A DNA stretch of 64,000 nucleotides from Limnohabitans sp. G3-2 (GTDB lineage: Bacteria > Pseudomonadota > Gammaproteobacteria > Burkholderiales > Burkholderiaceae_C). The notes below the pieces were generated by a model. That model did no database searches. It was not told the DNA's origin and worked only from the letters and a program-made list of their open reading frames with translations. Of the stretch, positions 17,470 through 25,812 are shown piece after piece; position 1 is the stretch's first letter; each line of letters begins with the position of its first letter. The position numbers and the translations under genes are program-made. The stretch is taken from positions 124,001 to 188,000 of the forward strand of contig NZ_NESG01000007.1 of assembly GCF_002778275.1 (NCBI RefSeq). The letters are read 5' to 3'.

Positions 17470-18354
17470 TCAATCGAGCAAACCCGACAAACCCGTTTCA
17501 GGCTCAAAACGCTTGTTTTTGAACATCAAGCGTGTGGGGCCTGGGAATGCCGCGTGAGGGATGGAGTGCCTGGGGTCACCTGGGTAGCAAATGGTGCGGA
17601 TACCGTCTTGATCAAAAGGTTCGGGCTCCACCACCGGGGGCTGGCGGCTTTGCGCTTCAGACAGCGCACTGTGGGTGTCTTGGTGCTTGGCCAATTGAAC
17701 CAAGCCCATGATTTGCGGTGGCGCCAGTTCAATGTCGTGGTCCCAATAGCGGATCAGGGCCTCTCGGGGGGTGGTCCACAAGGTTTCGGTGGTCTCGTGG
17801 TTGTCGTGCGCCGCGGTTTGGCCTTCGGGCACGCGGGCAATGAAAAAACGGGTGTCAAAACGCTTGTGGGTCACCGAGGCTTGCCGTGGCGTGATCCACC
17901 GGGTCCAAGGCACCAAGGCGTCGGTGGCCAAGCGCAGAGAGAGGGTTTGAAACGCCTCGGCCCAACTTTGTCCGCTGGCCAAGGCGTTTTGCAGGGCTTG
18001 CAAGTCGGTGGACGCGCTCGTGCTGCCGGGCTGGCCCAGCAAGATGCCGCACTCCTCAAACGCTTCACGAATGGCTGCGACAAACAAGCCCGCGGCGCGG
18101 TCTGCGCTCAAATCGGGTTCGGCCAGTCGTTGGTGCAGGGTGGACGGGTCTTGACTCAAACGGGCCAGCACCGCCTGGCTTTGGTCGGCGAGGTCCAGTT
18201 TGCCGCCTGGAAACACATAGGCCCCGCCCAACACGCTGGACGCTTGGTGGCGCCGCAGCAGCAGCACTTGAAGGCCTTGGGCGCTGTCGCGCAGCAGAAC
18301 CACCGAGGCAGAATCCAGCGGCGGTGTGGTGATGGTTTGGGTGTTCAGTTCCAT
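17470..18354 (-). CDS. Nudix hydrolase, NUDT19-like
   Basis: This 294-residue protein has the two halves of a Nudix box, FPGGKLD and REAFEECGILL, separated by an insertion of roughly 40 residues. That split box is seen in the NUDT19/RP2 branch, whose characterised members cleave CoA or acyl-CoA. The substrate here is therefore inferred as CoA-like, weakly. The ATG at 18354 (MELNTQTITTPPL) fits; the longer frame from 18453 is unlikely. It is divergent from a beta-oxidation-type SDR and lies just upstream of the Hpt gene. Confidence 0.85.
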   Translation of the reverse strand: MELNTQTITTPPLDSASVVLLRDSAQGLQVLLLRRHQASSVLGGAYVFPGGKLDLADQSQAVLARLSQDPSTLHQRLAEPDLSADRAAGLFVAAIREAFEECGILLGQPGSTSASTDLQALQNALASGQSWAEAFQTLSLRLATDALVPWTRWITPRQASVTHKRFDTRFFIARVPEGQTAAHDNHETTETLWTTPREALIRYWDHDIELAPPQIMGLVQLAKHQDTHSALSEAQSRQPPVVEPEPFDQDGIRTICYPGDPRHSIPHAAFPGPTRLMFKNKRFEPETGLSGLLD

Positions 18355-18495
18355 GGGCAAGCTGTCAATCGTGCAACACAGCCTCAAGGCTGCTTGTTTT
18401 AAAGTGGGCCCCCTATCGGGCGACAAAGTCAGGTTAGCAGACGCTGGACCCAAGACCTGTCACCTGTTCACACCCCTACAAACCAAGGAACACCC

Positions 18496-19407
18496 ATGAG
18501 CATTGATTTCAAAGGCCGCGTGGCCATCGTCACCGGCGCAGGCGGCGGTTTGGGCAAACAACACGCGCTGGCGCTGGCCGCACGCGGGGCCAAAGTGCTC
18601 GTCAACGACCTGGGGGGTGATGTGCACGGCGTGGGCGGCTCGGTGTCGGCTGCGCAAGCGGTGGTCGATGAAATCCGCGCTGCGGGAGGCGAAGCCATGG
18701 CCAACGGGGCATCGGTCACCGACTTCGAGGCCGTGCAAGCCATGGTTCAGCAAGCCGTGGATGCCTGGGGGCGGGTGGACATTTTGGTCAACAATGCGGG
18801 CATCTTGCGCGACAAGAGCTTTGCCAAGATGGCGCTGGCCGACTTCAAGTTGGTCATGGACGTGCACGTCATGGGCGCGGTGCACTGCACCAAGGCTGTC
18901 TGGCCCCTCATGCAGGCGCAAAACTATGGCCGTGTGGTCATGACCACGTCCTCGAGCGGTTTGTACGGCAACTTTGGCCAGGCCAATTACGGCGCAGCCA
19001 AGATGGCGCTGGCGGGCCTGATGCAAACCCTGTCGATCGAGGGTGAGAAAAACAACATCCGCGTGAACTGCCTGGCTCCCACCGCCGCCACCCGAATGAC
19101 CGAAGGCCTGATGCCCGAAGCCGTGCTGAAAGCCTTGGAGCCCAGCGCAGTCGTTCCCGCCATGCTGGTCATGGCCAGTGAGGAGGCACCCAACCGCACC
19201 ATCATCTGCGCGGGGGCTGGCAGCTTTGAGGTGGCGCACATCACCCTGACGCAAGGCGTGCACCTGGGCCTTGGCCCCGACACGGCCGAGCATTTGGCGG
19301 CCGCGCTGGCGCAAGTCACGGATCGGCATGGCGAGATGGTGCCGCGCTCGGGCTCCGAGCAGGGTGCGCTGGAGGTCGGCAAGGCCTTGGCGGCGCACCA
19401 AGGCTGA
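18496..19407 (+). CDS. SDR-family 3-hydroxyacyl-CoA dehydrogenase-like protein (HSD17B4 type)
   Basis: This 303-residue SDR has TGAGGGLG near residue 14, NNAG, the catalytic Ser region TTSSSGLYGNFGQ and the YGAAK motif. The long NDLGGDVHGVGGS after the second strand is characteristic of the dehydrogenase domain of peroxisomal multifunctional enzyme type 2 and its bacterial homologues. These oxidise (3R)-hydroxyacyl-CoA. The C-terminal extension beyond residue 250 is typical for this group. AAGGA stands before the ATG. The convergent PAS gene lies 55 bp downstream. Confidence 0.88.
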   Translation: MSIDFKGRVAIVTGAGGGLGKQHALALAARGAKVLVNDLGGDVHGVGGSVSAAQAVVDEIRAAGGEAMANGASVTDFEAVQAMVQQAVDAWGRVDILVNNAGILRDKSFAKMALADFKLVMDVHVMGAVHCTKAVWPLMQAQNYGRVVMTTSSSGLYGNFGQANYGAAKMALAGLMQTLSIEGEKNNIRVNCLAPTAATRMTEGLMPEAVLKALEPSAVVPAMLVMASEEAPNRTIICAGAGSFEVAHITLTQGVHLGLGPDTAEHLAAALAQVTDRHGEMVPRSGSEQGALEVGKALAAHQG

Positions 19408-19462
19408 CAGCGTTCATGCGCTGGCGCTAAAGGGATGGGCAGACCACATTGGCCCATTCCCC

Positions 19463-19993
19463 TCAGGCGTTTTGCAAATTCAGGACCCAATCCTCGTAGT
19501 TGGTGTGCGCGGTATTTAACGCATCGCGCAATATTTGGGTTGATGCTTCGATGGCATCACGCGGTCCTGCTTGTCGCTCCGCGCTCAACATTCTTTGGTA
19601 GAGATCCGCGACTTGAGGTAAGGCGCTGCGCTTGGGTTTTCTGCGCACAGAAAAGTACCCCACGATGTTGTCTTTCATGTCAAAAGATGGCGTGACGTTG
19701 GCAAACACCCAATAAAACGAGCCGTCTTTGCTGAGGTTTTTCACAAACGCAAACACTTCTCGGCCCGCTTGCACCTCGTCCCACAGCAACTTGAAGACCG
19801 CGCGAGGCATGTCGGGATGGCGCACGATGTTGTGCTGAACACCCAGCAACTCATTCTCAGAGAACCCCGAGTACGCGTTGAATTGGCGGTTGCCATAGAT
19901 GATCTTGCCCTTGGTATCGGTTTTGGAGATGATGAATTCGTCATCGGCCAAAACTCTTTCGATGGACGTCGGAACGGTATTTTTGTATTTCAT
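19463..19993 (-). CDS. Stand-alone PAS-domain protein, Aer-like
   Basis: This 176-residue protein has one PAS domain like the sensor half of the aerotaxis receptor Aer: YGNRQFNAYSGFSENELLG, QHNIVRHPDMPRAVF, FAFVKNLSKDGSFYWVFAN and GYFSVRRKP. Aer-type PAS domains bind FAD and read redox state. Unlike Aer there is no membrane segment, HAMP or methyl-accepting domain; a short helical tail follows. The ATG at 19993 (MKYKNT) is chosen over an in-frame TTG at 20011. An FNR-like box lies about 56 bp upstream. It is divergent from the hybrid kinase. Confidence 0.85.
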   Translation of the reverse strand: MKYKNTVPTSIERVLADDEFIISKTDTKGKIIYGNRQFNAYSGFSENELLGVQHNIVRHPDMPRAVFKLLWDEVQAGREVFAFVKNLSKDGSFYWVFANVTPSFDMKDNIVGYFSVRRKPKRSALPQVADLYQRMLSAERQAGPRDAIEASTQILRDALNTAHTNYEDWVLNLQNA

Positions 19994-20048
19994 ATGAGGG
20001 AATTCCGTCAATTGCGGGGAATTGTCTGTACTTCAGGCCCTCTTTGTG

Positions 20049-20062
20049 TTGACGCACATCAA
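20049..20062 (-). promoter_or_regulatory. FNR/Anr-like box upstream of the PAS gene
   Basis: TTGACGCACATCAA (minus strand TTGATGTGCGTCAA) matches nine of ten conserved positions of the TTGAT-N4-ATCAA consensus. Its centre is 62 bp from the PAS start codon. That would allow a class II arrangement with the transcript starting near 20014; a TACAGA about 19 bases past the box could be the -10. Confidence 0.5.
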
Positions 20063-20329
20063 GGGTTGAGGGCAATCCGGCGCCGTTTGGGGATCGGTTC
20101 AGCGGGGCAAGCCTCAGGCCCAGCCGAACCTGACCCGACCGTCCAACAACGCCAGCCGCCTCGGATGTCGAGGCCCATTGAGGGTCTGGCCGCTGTGCCC
20201 ATCCATGGCGGCACCACAGCAAAATGGCGTCTGCTGTTATCGTGGGGCATCTTCCGAGCGGAGTCACATGCCCCATTGGCCCGCTCGCACCCTTCCAATG
20301 TCCCCCCTCATGTGTTGAAAGGGCTCTTC

Positions 20330-20343
20330 TTGATCCCGATCAA
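20330..20343 (+). promoter_or_regulatory. FNR/Anr-like box upstream of the hybrid kinase
   Basis: TTGATCCCGATCAA is a perfect match to the TTGAT-N4-ATCAA consensus. Its centre is only about 42 bp before the ATG at 20379. As an activator site this would give an almost leaderless transcript, so it may instead repress, or the true start codon may lie further in. Confidence 0.5.
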
Positions 20344-20378
20344 TTTCTCCCCTGCACGACCGACCGCCACACCACCTC

Positions 20379-22481
20379 ATGAATCCAAACCTGTCTCTCG
20401 ACCTTGGTCACGCAGCGCAGGAGGGTGTCACTGAAGTTCGGCTGGAAGAGGCCGTCATCAAAACCGGGGCCTTGCAAAACGCCATTTTCAACAGCGCCAA
20501 CTTCTCCAGCATCGCCACAGATGCCAAAGGGGTGATTCAGATCTTCAACGTGGGTGCTGAGCGCATGTTGGGCTATTTGGCCGCCGATGTGATGAACACC
20601 ATCACGCCGGCAGAGATTTCAGACCCTCAAGAGTTGATCACCCGGGCGGGTGCCTTGAGTGCTGAATTCGATACGCCCATCACCCCTGGCTTCGAAGCCT
20701 TGGTTTTCAAAGCCTCCAGGGGCATTGAAGACATTTACGAGCTGACCTACATCCGCAAAGATGGCAGCCGTTTCCCAGCGGTGGTTTCGGTGACCGCGCT
20801 GCGTGACATCGACAAAGTCATCATCGGGTATTTGTTGATCGGAACCGACAACACCGCCCGCAAACAGGTGGAGGCGGATCAAAAAAAGCTCGACCAACGG
20901 TTGCGTGATCAACAGTTCTACACCCGCTCACTGATCGAGTCGAACATTGACGCTTTGATGACCACCGATCCGGCCGGCATCATCACCGACGTCAACAAGC
21001 AAATGGAGGCGCTCACAGGCTGCACCCGTGATGAATTGATCGGCGCGCCTTTCAAAAGTTATTTCACCGATCCGGCGCGGGCCGAGGCGGGCATCAAACT
21101 GGTGTTGAGTGACAAGAAGGTCACAGACTACGAACTCACGGCCTGTGCGCGTGATGGCAAAAAAACGGTGGTGTCGTACAACGCCACCACCTTCTATGAC
21201 CGTGACCGCACCTTGCAAGGCGTGTTTGCGGCTGCGCGTGATGTCACTGAGCGCAAACGCTTTGAGCAAGCTTTGCAAGAAACCAATGTGGAAATGGAGA
21301 GTGCCAAATCCGCCGCAGAGAAGGCCAATTTGGCGAAGTCCGACTTTTTGTCTGGCATGAGCCATGAGCTGCGCTCGCCACTCAATGCCATTTTGGGGTT
21401 TGCGCAACTGATGGCCACGGCATCGCCCGCGCCCTCTGATGCGCAAAAGGAAAGCATCACCCAAATATTGCAAGCGGGTTGGCACCTCTTGAAGCTGATC
21501 AATGAAATTCTGGACCTTTCCGTGGTCGAGTCCGGCAAAGTGTCTTTGTCTTTGGAGCCTGTGGACTTGCCGGAAGTCTTGTCGGAATGCCACGCCATGA
21601 TGGAAGCGCAAGCCCAAGAGCGCGGCATCGTTCTGACTTTCCCTGAGTTTGACCAACCCAGCTTTGTTTGGGCAGATCAGACACGGCTCAAGCAAATCGT
21701 CATCAATCTGTTGTCGAATGCGATCAAATACAACCAAGCCCAGGGCCAAGTGAAGGTGGCATGCGATTTGGTGTCGCCCGATCGCATTCGGGTCAGTTTC
21801 AAAGACACGGGGGCAGGGCTGCCGCCCGACAAGCTGGCGCAGCTGTTTCAACCCTTCAACCGCTTGGGACAAGAAGCCGGCAATGTGGCGGGCACGGGCA
21901 TTGGATTGGTGGTGACCAAGCAATTGGTCGCGCTGATGGACGGGGTGCTGGGCGTCAACAGCACGGTGGGCCAGGGCAGTGAGTTTTGGGTGGAGTTGCG
22001 CAGCACGCCCACCCCTGAGCTCAAGACCACAGCGCCAGAGGGTGCTCTGCCCAAGCCCGCCGTTGAACGCTGGAACGCCCCACAAAAAACACTTTTGTAC
22101 ATCGAAGACAACCCCGCCAACATGAAGCTCGTTGAGCGCTTGATCGATCGGCGTCCGGATATCCACCTGTTGACGGCGGTTGACGGCGCGCTGGGGATTG
22201 CGCTGGCGAAGTCCACCTTGCCCGATGTGATTTTGATGGACATCAACTTGCCAGGCATCAGTGGCATCGATGCGCTCAAAGCACTCAGGGCAGACCCGGC
22301 CACCGCGCATATCCCGGTGGTGGCGATCAGTGCCAATGCCATGCTGCGAGACATTGAGGTGGGTCGGCAACTGGGGTTTTTCAGATATTTGACCAAACCC
22401 ATCGTGGTGGAAGAGTTCATGACGACTTTGGATTTGGCGCTCGAGAGCGCTCAAAAAAATGCCGGTTTGATCCCATCCTGA
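20379..22481 (+). CDS. Hybrid sensor histidine kinase (PAS-PAS-HisKA-HATPase-REC)
   Basis: This 700-residue protein has two PAS domains (about 40-155 and 180-295), a HisKA dimerisation domain with the phospho-acceptor His329 in GMSHELRSPLNA, and an ATPase domain (NLLSNAIKYN; DTGAGLPP; GTGIGL, about 440-545). The C-terminal receiver domain has phospho-Asp621 (VILMDINLPG) and Lys in YLTKPI. No transmembrane segment is visible, so it senses a cytoplasmic signal. It lacks a DNA-binding output. It is followed 69 bp later by a receiver-cyclase, which may be its phosphorelay partner. An FNR-like box lies just upstream. The sensed ligand is unknown. Confidence 0.93.
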   Translation: MNPNLSLDLGHAAQEGVTEVRLEEAVIKTGALQNAIFNSANFSSIATDAKGVIQIFNVGAERMLGYLAADVMNTITPAEISDPQELITRAGALSAEFDTPITPGFEALVFKASRGIEDIYELTYIRKDGSRFPAVVSVTALRDIDKVIIGYLLIGTDNTARKQVEADQKKLDQRLRDQQFYTRSLIESNIDALMTTDPAGIITDVNKQMEALTGCTRDELIGAPFKSYFTDPARAEAGIKLVLSDKKVTDYELTACARDGKKTVVSYNATTFYDRDRTLQGVFAAARDVTERKRFEQALQETNVEMESAKSAAEKANLAKSDFLSGMSHELRSPLNAILGFAQLMATASPAPSDAQKESITQILQAGWHLLKLINEILDLSVVESGKVSLSLEPVDLPEVLSECHAMMEAQAQERGIVLTFPEFDQPSFVWADQTRLKQIVINLLSNAIKYNQAQGQVKVACDLVSPDRIRVSFKDTGAGLPPDKLAQLFQPFNRLGQEAGNVAGTGIGLVVTKQLVALMDGVLGVNSTVGQGSEFWVELRSTPTPELKTTAPEGALPKPAVERWNAPQKTLLYIEDNPANMKLVERLIDRRPDIHLLTAVDGALGIALAKSTLPDVILMDINLPGISGIDALKALRADPATAHIPVVAISANAMLRDIEVGRQLGFFRYLTKPIVVEEFMTTLDLALESAQKNAGLIPS

Positions 22482-22550
22482 CCCTCTCTTTTTGGTTTTT
22501 TCAGCGGTCCCAAGATGGCCTCAGCTGTTCATTTTTTGTAGGGACAACGC

Positions 22551-23639
22551 GTGATTCACACCTCAGATATCTTGCGGGCCAAGCTGCTCATCGTCGACGA
22601 TCAAGCCGCCAACGTGCTCTTGCTCGAGCGCTTGCTGCGCAGCGCAGGTTACAGCGCCATCTCCACGACGCAAAACCCGCAAGAGGTGGTGGGCTTGCAC
22701 CGCCAAAACCGATACGACCTGATTCTTTTGGATCTGAACATGCCCGAGATGGATGGGTTTCAAGTGATGGAAGCCCTCAAAAGCGAGGAGGGCGATGGCA
22801 GCTTGCCTGTGCTGGTCATCACGGCCCAGCCAAACGAAAAGCTTCGCGCCTTGAAAGCCGGCGCCTTGGACTTCGTCAGCAAACCGTTTGACATTGCAGG
22901 GGTGTTGGCCAGGGTGCAAAACCTGTTGCAGGTGCGCTTGTTGAATTTGGAAACTCAAAAACTGTACAAGCAAGTGCTGGTGGAGCAGGAGTTGTCCGAT
23001 TTGTTGCTGCACAACGTGTTGCCCCAAGCGATTGCGGAGCGCTTGAAAGGGCGATCCAAACTGACCGCCGACCACCTCAGCCAAGCCATTGTGGACAGCT
23101 ATGACAAGGTGACGGTGTTGTTTGCGGACATCGTGGGTTTCACGGCTTTTTCGCAGGATGTGAGTCCTGAGGTGTTGGTGGGTGTGTTGAACGATCTGTT
23201 CACGCGCTTTGACCACATTGCCGAGCATCGCGGCCTTGAAAAAATCAAAACCATTGGCGACTGTTACATGGCCGCAGCAGGTTTGCCCACCGTGGTCTCT
23301 GACCATGCAGACCGTGCTGCGCACATGGCACTCGACATGCTGGAGGCGATTGAAGACTTCAACGCCAACACCCAGCACCCGCTCAACATCCGCATCGGCA
23401 TCAGCACCGGTGCAGCAGTCGCGGGGGTCATTGGCAAAAGCAAATTCCTCTACGAACTTTGGGGCGATGTGGTGAACACCGCCAGCCGAATGGAGTCACA
23501 CGGCATCGCTGGCCGCATCCATTTGAGTGAGGCCACCCGCCAGGCCTTGACCCAGCCTTTTAATCTTGAATCTCGCGGTGTCATTGAGGTCAAGGGTAAG
23601 GGCGAGATGAGCACTTGGTTCCTGAACAGCTCTACTTGA
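22551..23639 (+). CDS. Response regulator with class III adenylate cyclase output
   Basis: This 362-residue protein joins a receiver domain (phospho-Asp61 in LILLDLNMPEMDG, SKPFD) to a class III cyclase domain, with a helical linker at about 125-170. The metal-binding Asp193 (LFADIVGF) and the second Asp (KTIGDCYM) are present. The base-selecting residues Lys in EKIKTIGD and Asp in LWGDVVN, and the transition-state Asn/Arg in VNTASRME, point to ATP rather than GTP as substrate. It starts at GTG 22551 with GGGA upstream. Together with the preceding kinase it would couple a phosphorelay to cAMP. Activity is inferred from residues only. Confidence 0.9.
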   Translation: MIHTSDILRAKLLIVDDQAANVLLLERLLRSAGYSAISTTQNPQEVVGLHRQNRYDLILLDLNMPEMDGFQVMEALKSEEGDGSLPVLVITAQPNEKLRALKAGALDFVSKPFDIAGVLARVQNLLQVRLLNLETQKLYKQVLVEQELSDLLLHNVLPQAIAERLKGRSKLTADHLSQAIVDSYDKVTVLFADIVGFTAFSQDVSPEVLVGVLNDLFTRFDHIAEHRGLEKIKTIGDCYMAAAGLPTVVSDHADRAAHMALDMLEAIEDFNANTQHPLNIRIGISTGAAVAGVIGKSKFLYELWGDVVNTASRMESHGIAGRIHLSEATRQALTQPFNLESRGVIEVKGKGEMSTWFLNSST

Positions 23640-23702
23640 AGCTGACCAAGCGTTCAAATCCATCAAAGCAGCAAACTTGACTGTTGCAGGCCAATCGGAT
23701 GT

Positions 23703-24683
23703 TCAGGGTGTGTTCGCCAAGTATTGGTATTGGCGTATCTGACGTTCATAGTAGGTTTGACTTTCGCTCGGGCTACGATTTTTCTCGACCAAGATCCCGA
23801 GTTGGGTCAGATTTGCACGAAGATTTGCATCCATTAGCGTCTTGTCGAATGCTGCGTTGATTTTTTGTGCGACTTCTTTGCGCAAGCCGCGAGGAACAAA
23901 CACACCGCCCCATAGTGAAACAGGTTCCTGCGCGAAATCCGAATCAAAAAAGGTTGGTAATTGGGGCCAATCAGTCAGGCGCTGGGGTGTAGATACGCCA
24001 AGCAATTCGACAAGGCCTGATTTGATGTAGGGTAGGGCTGAGGGCAAGCTGGTCAAAGCTGCATCAATTTGGCCACTCGCCATGTCAGTCATCATCTGGC
24101 TGCTGCCCTTGTAGGGGACATGCAAGAGTTGTATGCCGTGTTTTTGAGCGAATTTCTCAAACATCAGATGCCCATAGGAGCCTGGCCCTGAACTGCCGTA
24201 GGTGTATTTCATGGGCGATAAATGTGCCAAGTTGACCATGTCACTCAAATTTTTTGCAGGAAAATTATGCCGTTTCACAATGACCAAAGGGGTTGATCCA
24301 GTGATGGATACTGCTTGCAGATCCAAAGGCTTGTACCCAATGCTGTGATTGTTTAGCGGGATAAGAATCGTCTCACTGATACCCCCTAATAGAAGCACAT
24401 GGCCATCGGGTCTCATGTCGAGCAGCTTGCGGATGCCAATTGCACCGCCCGCCCCTGCCACGTTGTCGATGATTACGGGTTGACCGATGACAGAGGACAG
24501 TTGGGGTGCCAGCAATCTTGCAAATTGATCGGTAGCGCCCCCGACGCCAAAGGGCACGATGAGCGTGACCGGGCGTTGCGGCCAAGTCCGAGTGACCTGC
24601 GCTGGGTTTGCTGCGTGGAGGAGATGGATCGAAAAAAGCAAACCAACCCATATGAAAATTTTGAACACATTCATCGGCATCAT
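23703..24683 (-). CDS. Bug/TTT-family periplasmic binding protein
   Basis: This 326-residue protein has a signal peptide (FIWVGLLFSIHLLHAA) and the Bug family signature WPQRPVTLIVPFGVGGATDQ, followed by GQPVIIDNVAGAGGAIG. C-terminal PYKGSSQMMTDMASGQIDAA also fits. These proteins bind carboxylates for tripartite tricarboxylate transporters or signalling; many are orphans, and no TctAB is here. Its start codon overlaps the stop of the LysR gene (ATGA), so receptor and regulator are co-expressed. The ligand is unknown. Confidence 0.92.
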   Translation of the reverse strand: MMPMNVFKIFIWVGLLFSIHLLHAANPAQVTRTWPQRPVTLIVPFGVGGATDQFARLLAPQLSSVIGQPVIIDNVAGAGGAIGIRKLLDMRPDGHVLLLGGISETILIPLNNHSIGYKPLDLQAVSITGSTPLVIVKRHNFPAKNLSDMVNLAHLSPMKYTYGSSGPGSYGHLMFEKFAQKHGIQLLHVPYKGSSQMMTDMASGQIDAALTSLPSALPYIKSGLVELLGVSTPQRLTDWPQLPTFFDSDFAQEPVSLWGGVFVPRGLRKEVAQKINAAFDKTLMDANLRANLTQLGILVEKNRSPSESQTYYERQIRQYQYLANTP

Positions 24684-25621
24684 TGATTCATGGGTACGGC
24701 GCCCAAAATGGGCGAGGTCTTCTCGGCCCGGTGCATGTTGCTCAAATGAGCCACCAACTGCATGGCCAGTGGGTTGACAAGGCCGGTTGGGTAAATGATC
24801 TTGTTGATCTGATGGTTCCAGTCATCGGCTAAAGGCTTGACGTGCAGTTTCCACGGCTCAGCGTAGATGCGTGCCAATTTAGCAGAACAGACAAACACGC
24901 CGACCCCTTGAGCTGCCGCTCGTAAACCGGACTCCCAAGTGGGGACCTGCATCCGGAAGGCTCTGTGAGTATCTTCAATGACCCCAGCCCTCGTTAAGAC
25001 GGCCTCAGTATGACGCGTGTGTTTCATGATGACTCTGTCTAAGTGTTCAATATCAGCCTGATGAAACTGCTCTCGGTCAGACAGCGGGTGCGAGCGGTGC
25101 ATGACCACGGCAATCTGGTCATGCCAGTAATCCACATGCTGCAAGCCGCTGGTCTCAGTGCTGTCCCAGATCACACCCAACGACGCCTCGCCATCCCTCA
25201 CGGCTTGCACGACATCTTTGCTCAACATGTCTTTGACGACGATTTGCACCTTGCCATGCTCGGGCAGCAATAGAAAGGAAGCCAGATCCTCCGTGAGGAC
25301 CGAGGCTACGTTCGCACTGCTGGCGGCCAAGGTGAGCGTGCCCGTCAAGGCCGATTTGCTCCGGGTCAGATGAATGGCTATTTTTTGTGCATCACTGACC
25401 AACTTCTTGGCTTGTTCGCACAGGATTGCGCCTTCTGGGGTGGCGAGCACGCCGCGCCGCACGCGCTTGATTAGGGGCATCTGCAATTGGTCTTCTAGTT
25501 TGGCCAAGCGTCGGGTGATGGCCGAAGCGTCCACCTGCTCGCGATCGGCCACACGCTTGATGCTTTTTGCCTCACACACGGCCACAAAAAGCCGCAGCGT
25601 CGTCAAGTCAAAGTCTTTCAT
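24680..25621 (-). CDS. LysR-family transcriptional regulator
   Basis: This 313-residue regulator has the LysR N-terminal helix-turn-helix (TTLRLFVAVCEAKSIKRVAD, then DASAITRRLAKLEDQLQMPL) and a periplasmic-binding-like effector domain. The start at 25621 (MKDFDLTTL) is standard; the frame extends 13 codons upstream. It is translationally coupled to the Bug receptor gene, a common arrangement in which the two respond to the same compound. The divergent gene across a 190-bp AT-rich gap encodes the YadA-like adhesin, which may also be under its control. Confidence 0.93.
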   Translation of the reverse strand: MKDFDLTTLRLFVAVCEAKSIKRVADREQVDASAITRRLAKLEDQLQMPLIKRVRRGVLATPEGAILCEQAKKLVSDAQKIAIHLTRSKSALTGTLTLAASSANVASVLTEDLASFLLLPEHGKVQIVVKDMLSKDVVQAVRDGEASLGVIWDSTETSGLQHVDYWHDQIAVVMHRSHPLSDREQFHQADIEHLDRVIMKHTRHTEAVLTRAGVIEDTHRAFRMQVPTWESGLRAAAQGVGVFVCSAKLARIYAEPWKLHVKPLADDWNHQINKIIYPTGLVNPLAMQLVAHLSNMHRAEKTSPILGAVPMNQ

Positions 25622-25716
25622 GTGAAGTGACCAATGGTCTTTTGAAAATTGCTGAAACAACAGTTATTAGCGCAGAAAACCCGCTCGTTTTTTTGAGCCT
25701 TGATAGAAATGTTGTT

Positions 25717-25746
25717 TTGACATTTCTTCGTGGTCATTCTGACAAT
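25717..25746 (+). promoter_or_regulatory. Candidate sigma70 promoter for the YadA-like gene
   Basis: A perfect -35 TTGACA (25717-25722) is followed after 18 bases by GACAAT (25741-25746) in an AT-rich stretch. It lies 67 bp before the ATG at 25813. Located in the intergenic region shared with the LysR gene. Confidence 0.5.
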
Positions 25747-25812
25747 ATTAAAGCTGTTGTTGATTTCTAAACTGCGTTGGCATTCAGCACCAACTCACTA
25801 CAGGAAACAACC

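Larger units (their letters stand above)
19994..20378. other. Divergent intergenic region of 385 bp, no gene seen
   Basis: I find no convincing coding sequence here. The region separates the PAS protein from the hybrid kinase. It holds two FNR/Anr-like boxes, one near each gene, and otherwise GC-rich sequence with no clear hairpin. Confidence 0.7.

Noticed and set aside
20928..22454. 508-codon minus-strand open frame opposite the hybrid kinase
   Set aside because: The plus-strand kinase has all domains intact, and the antisense product is low-complexity His/Gln-rich.
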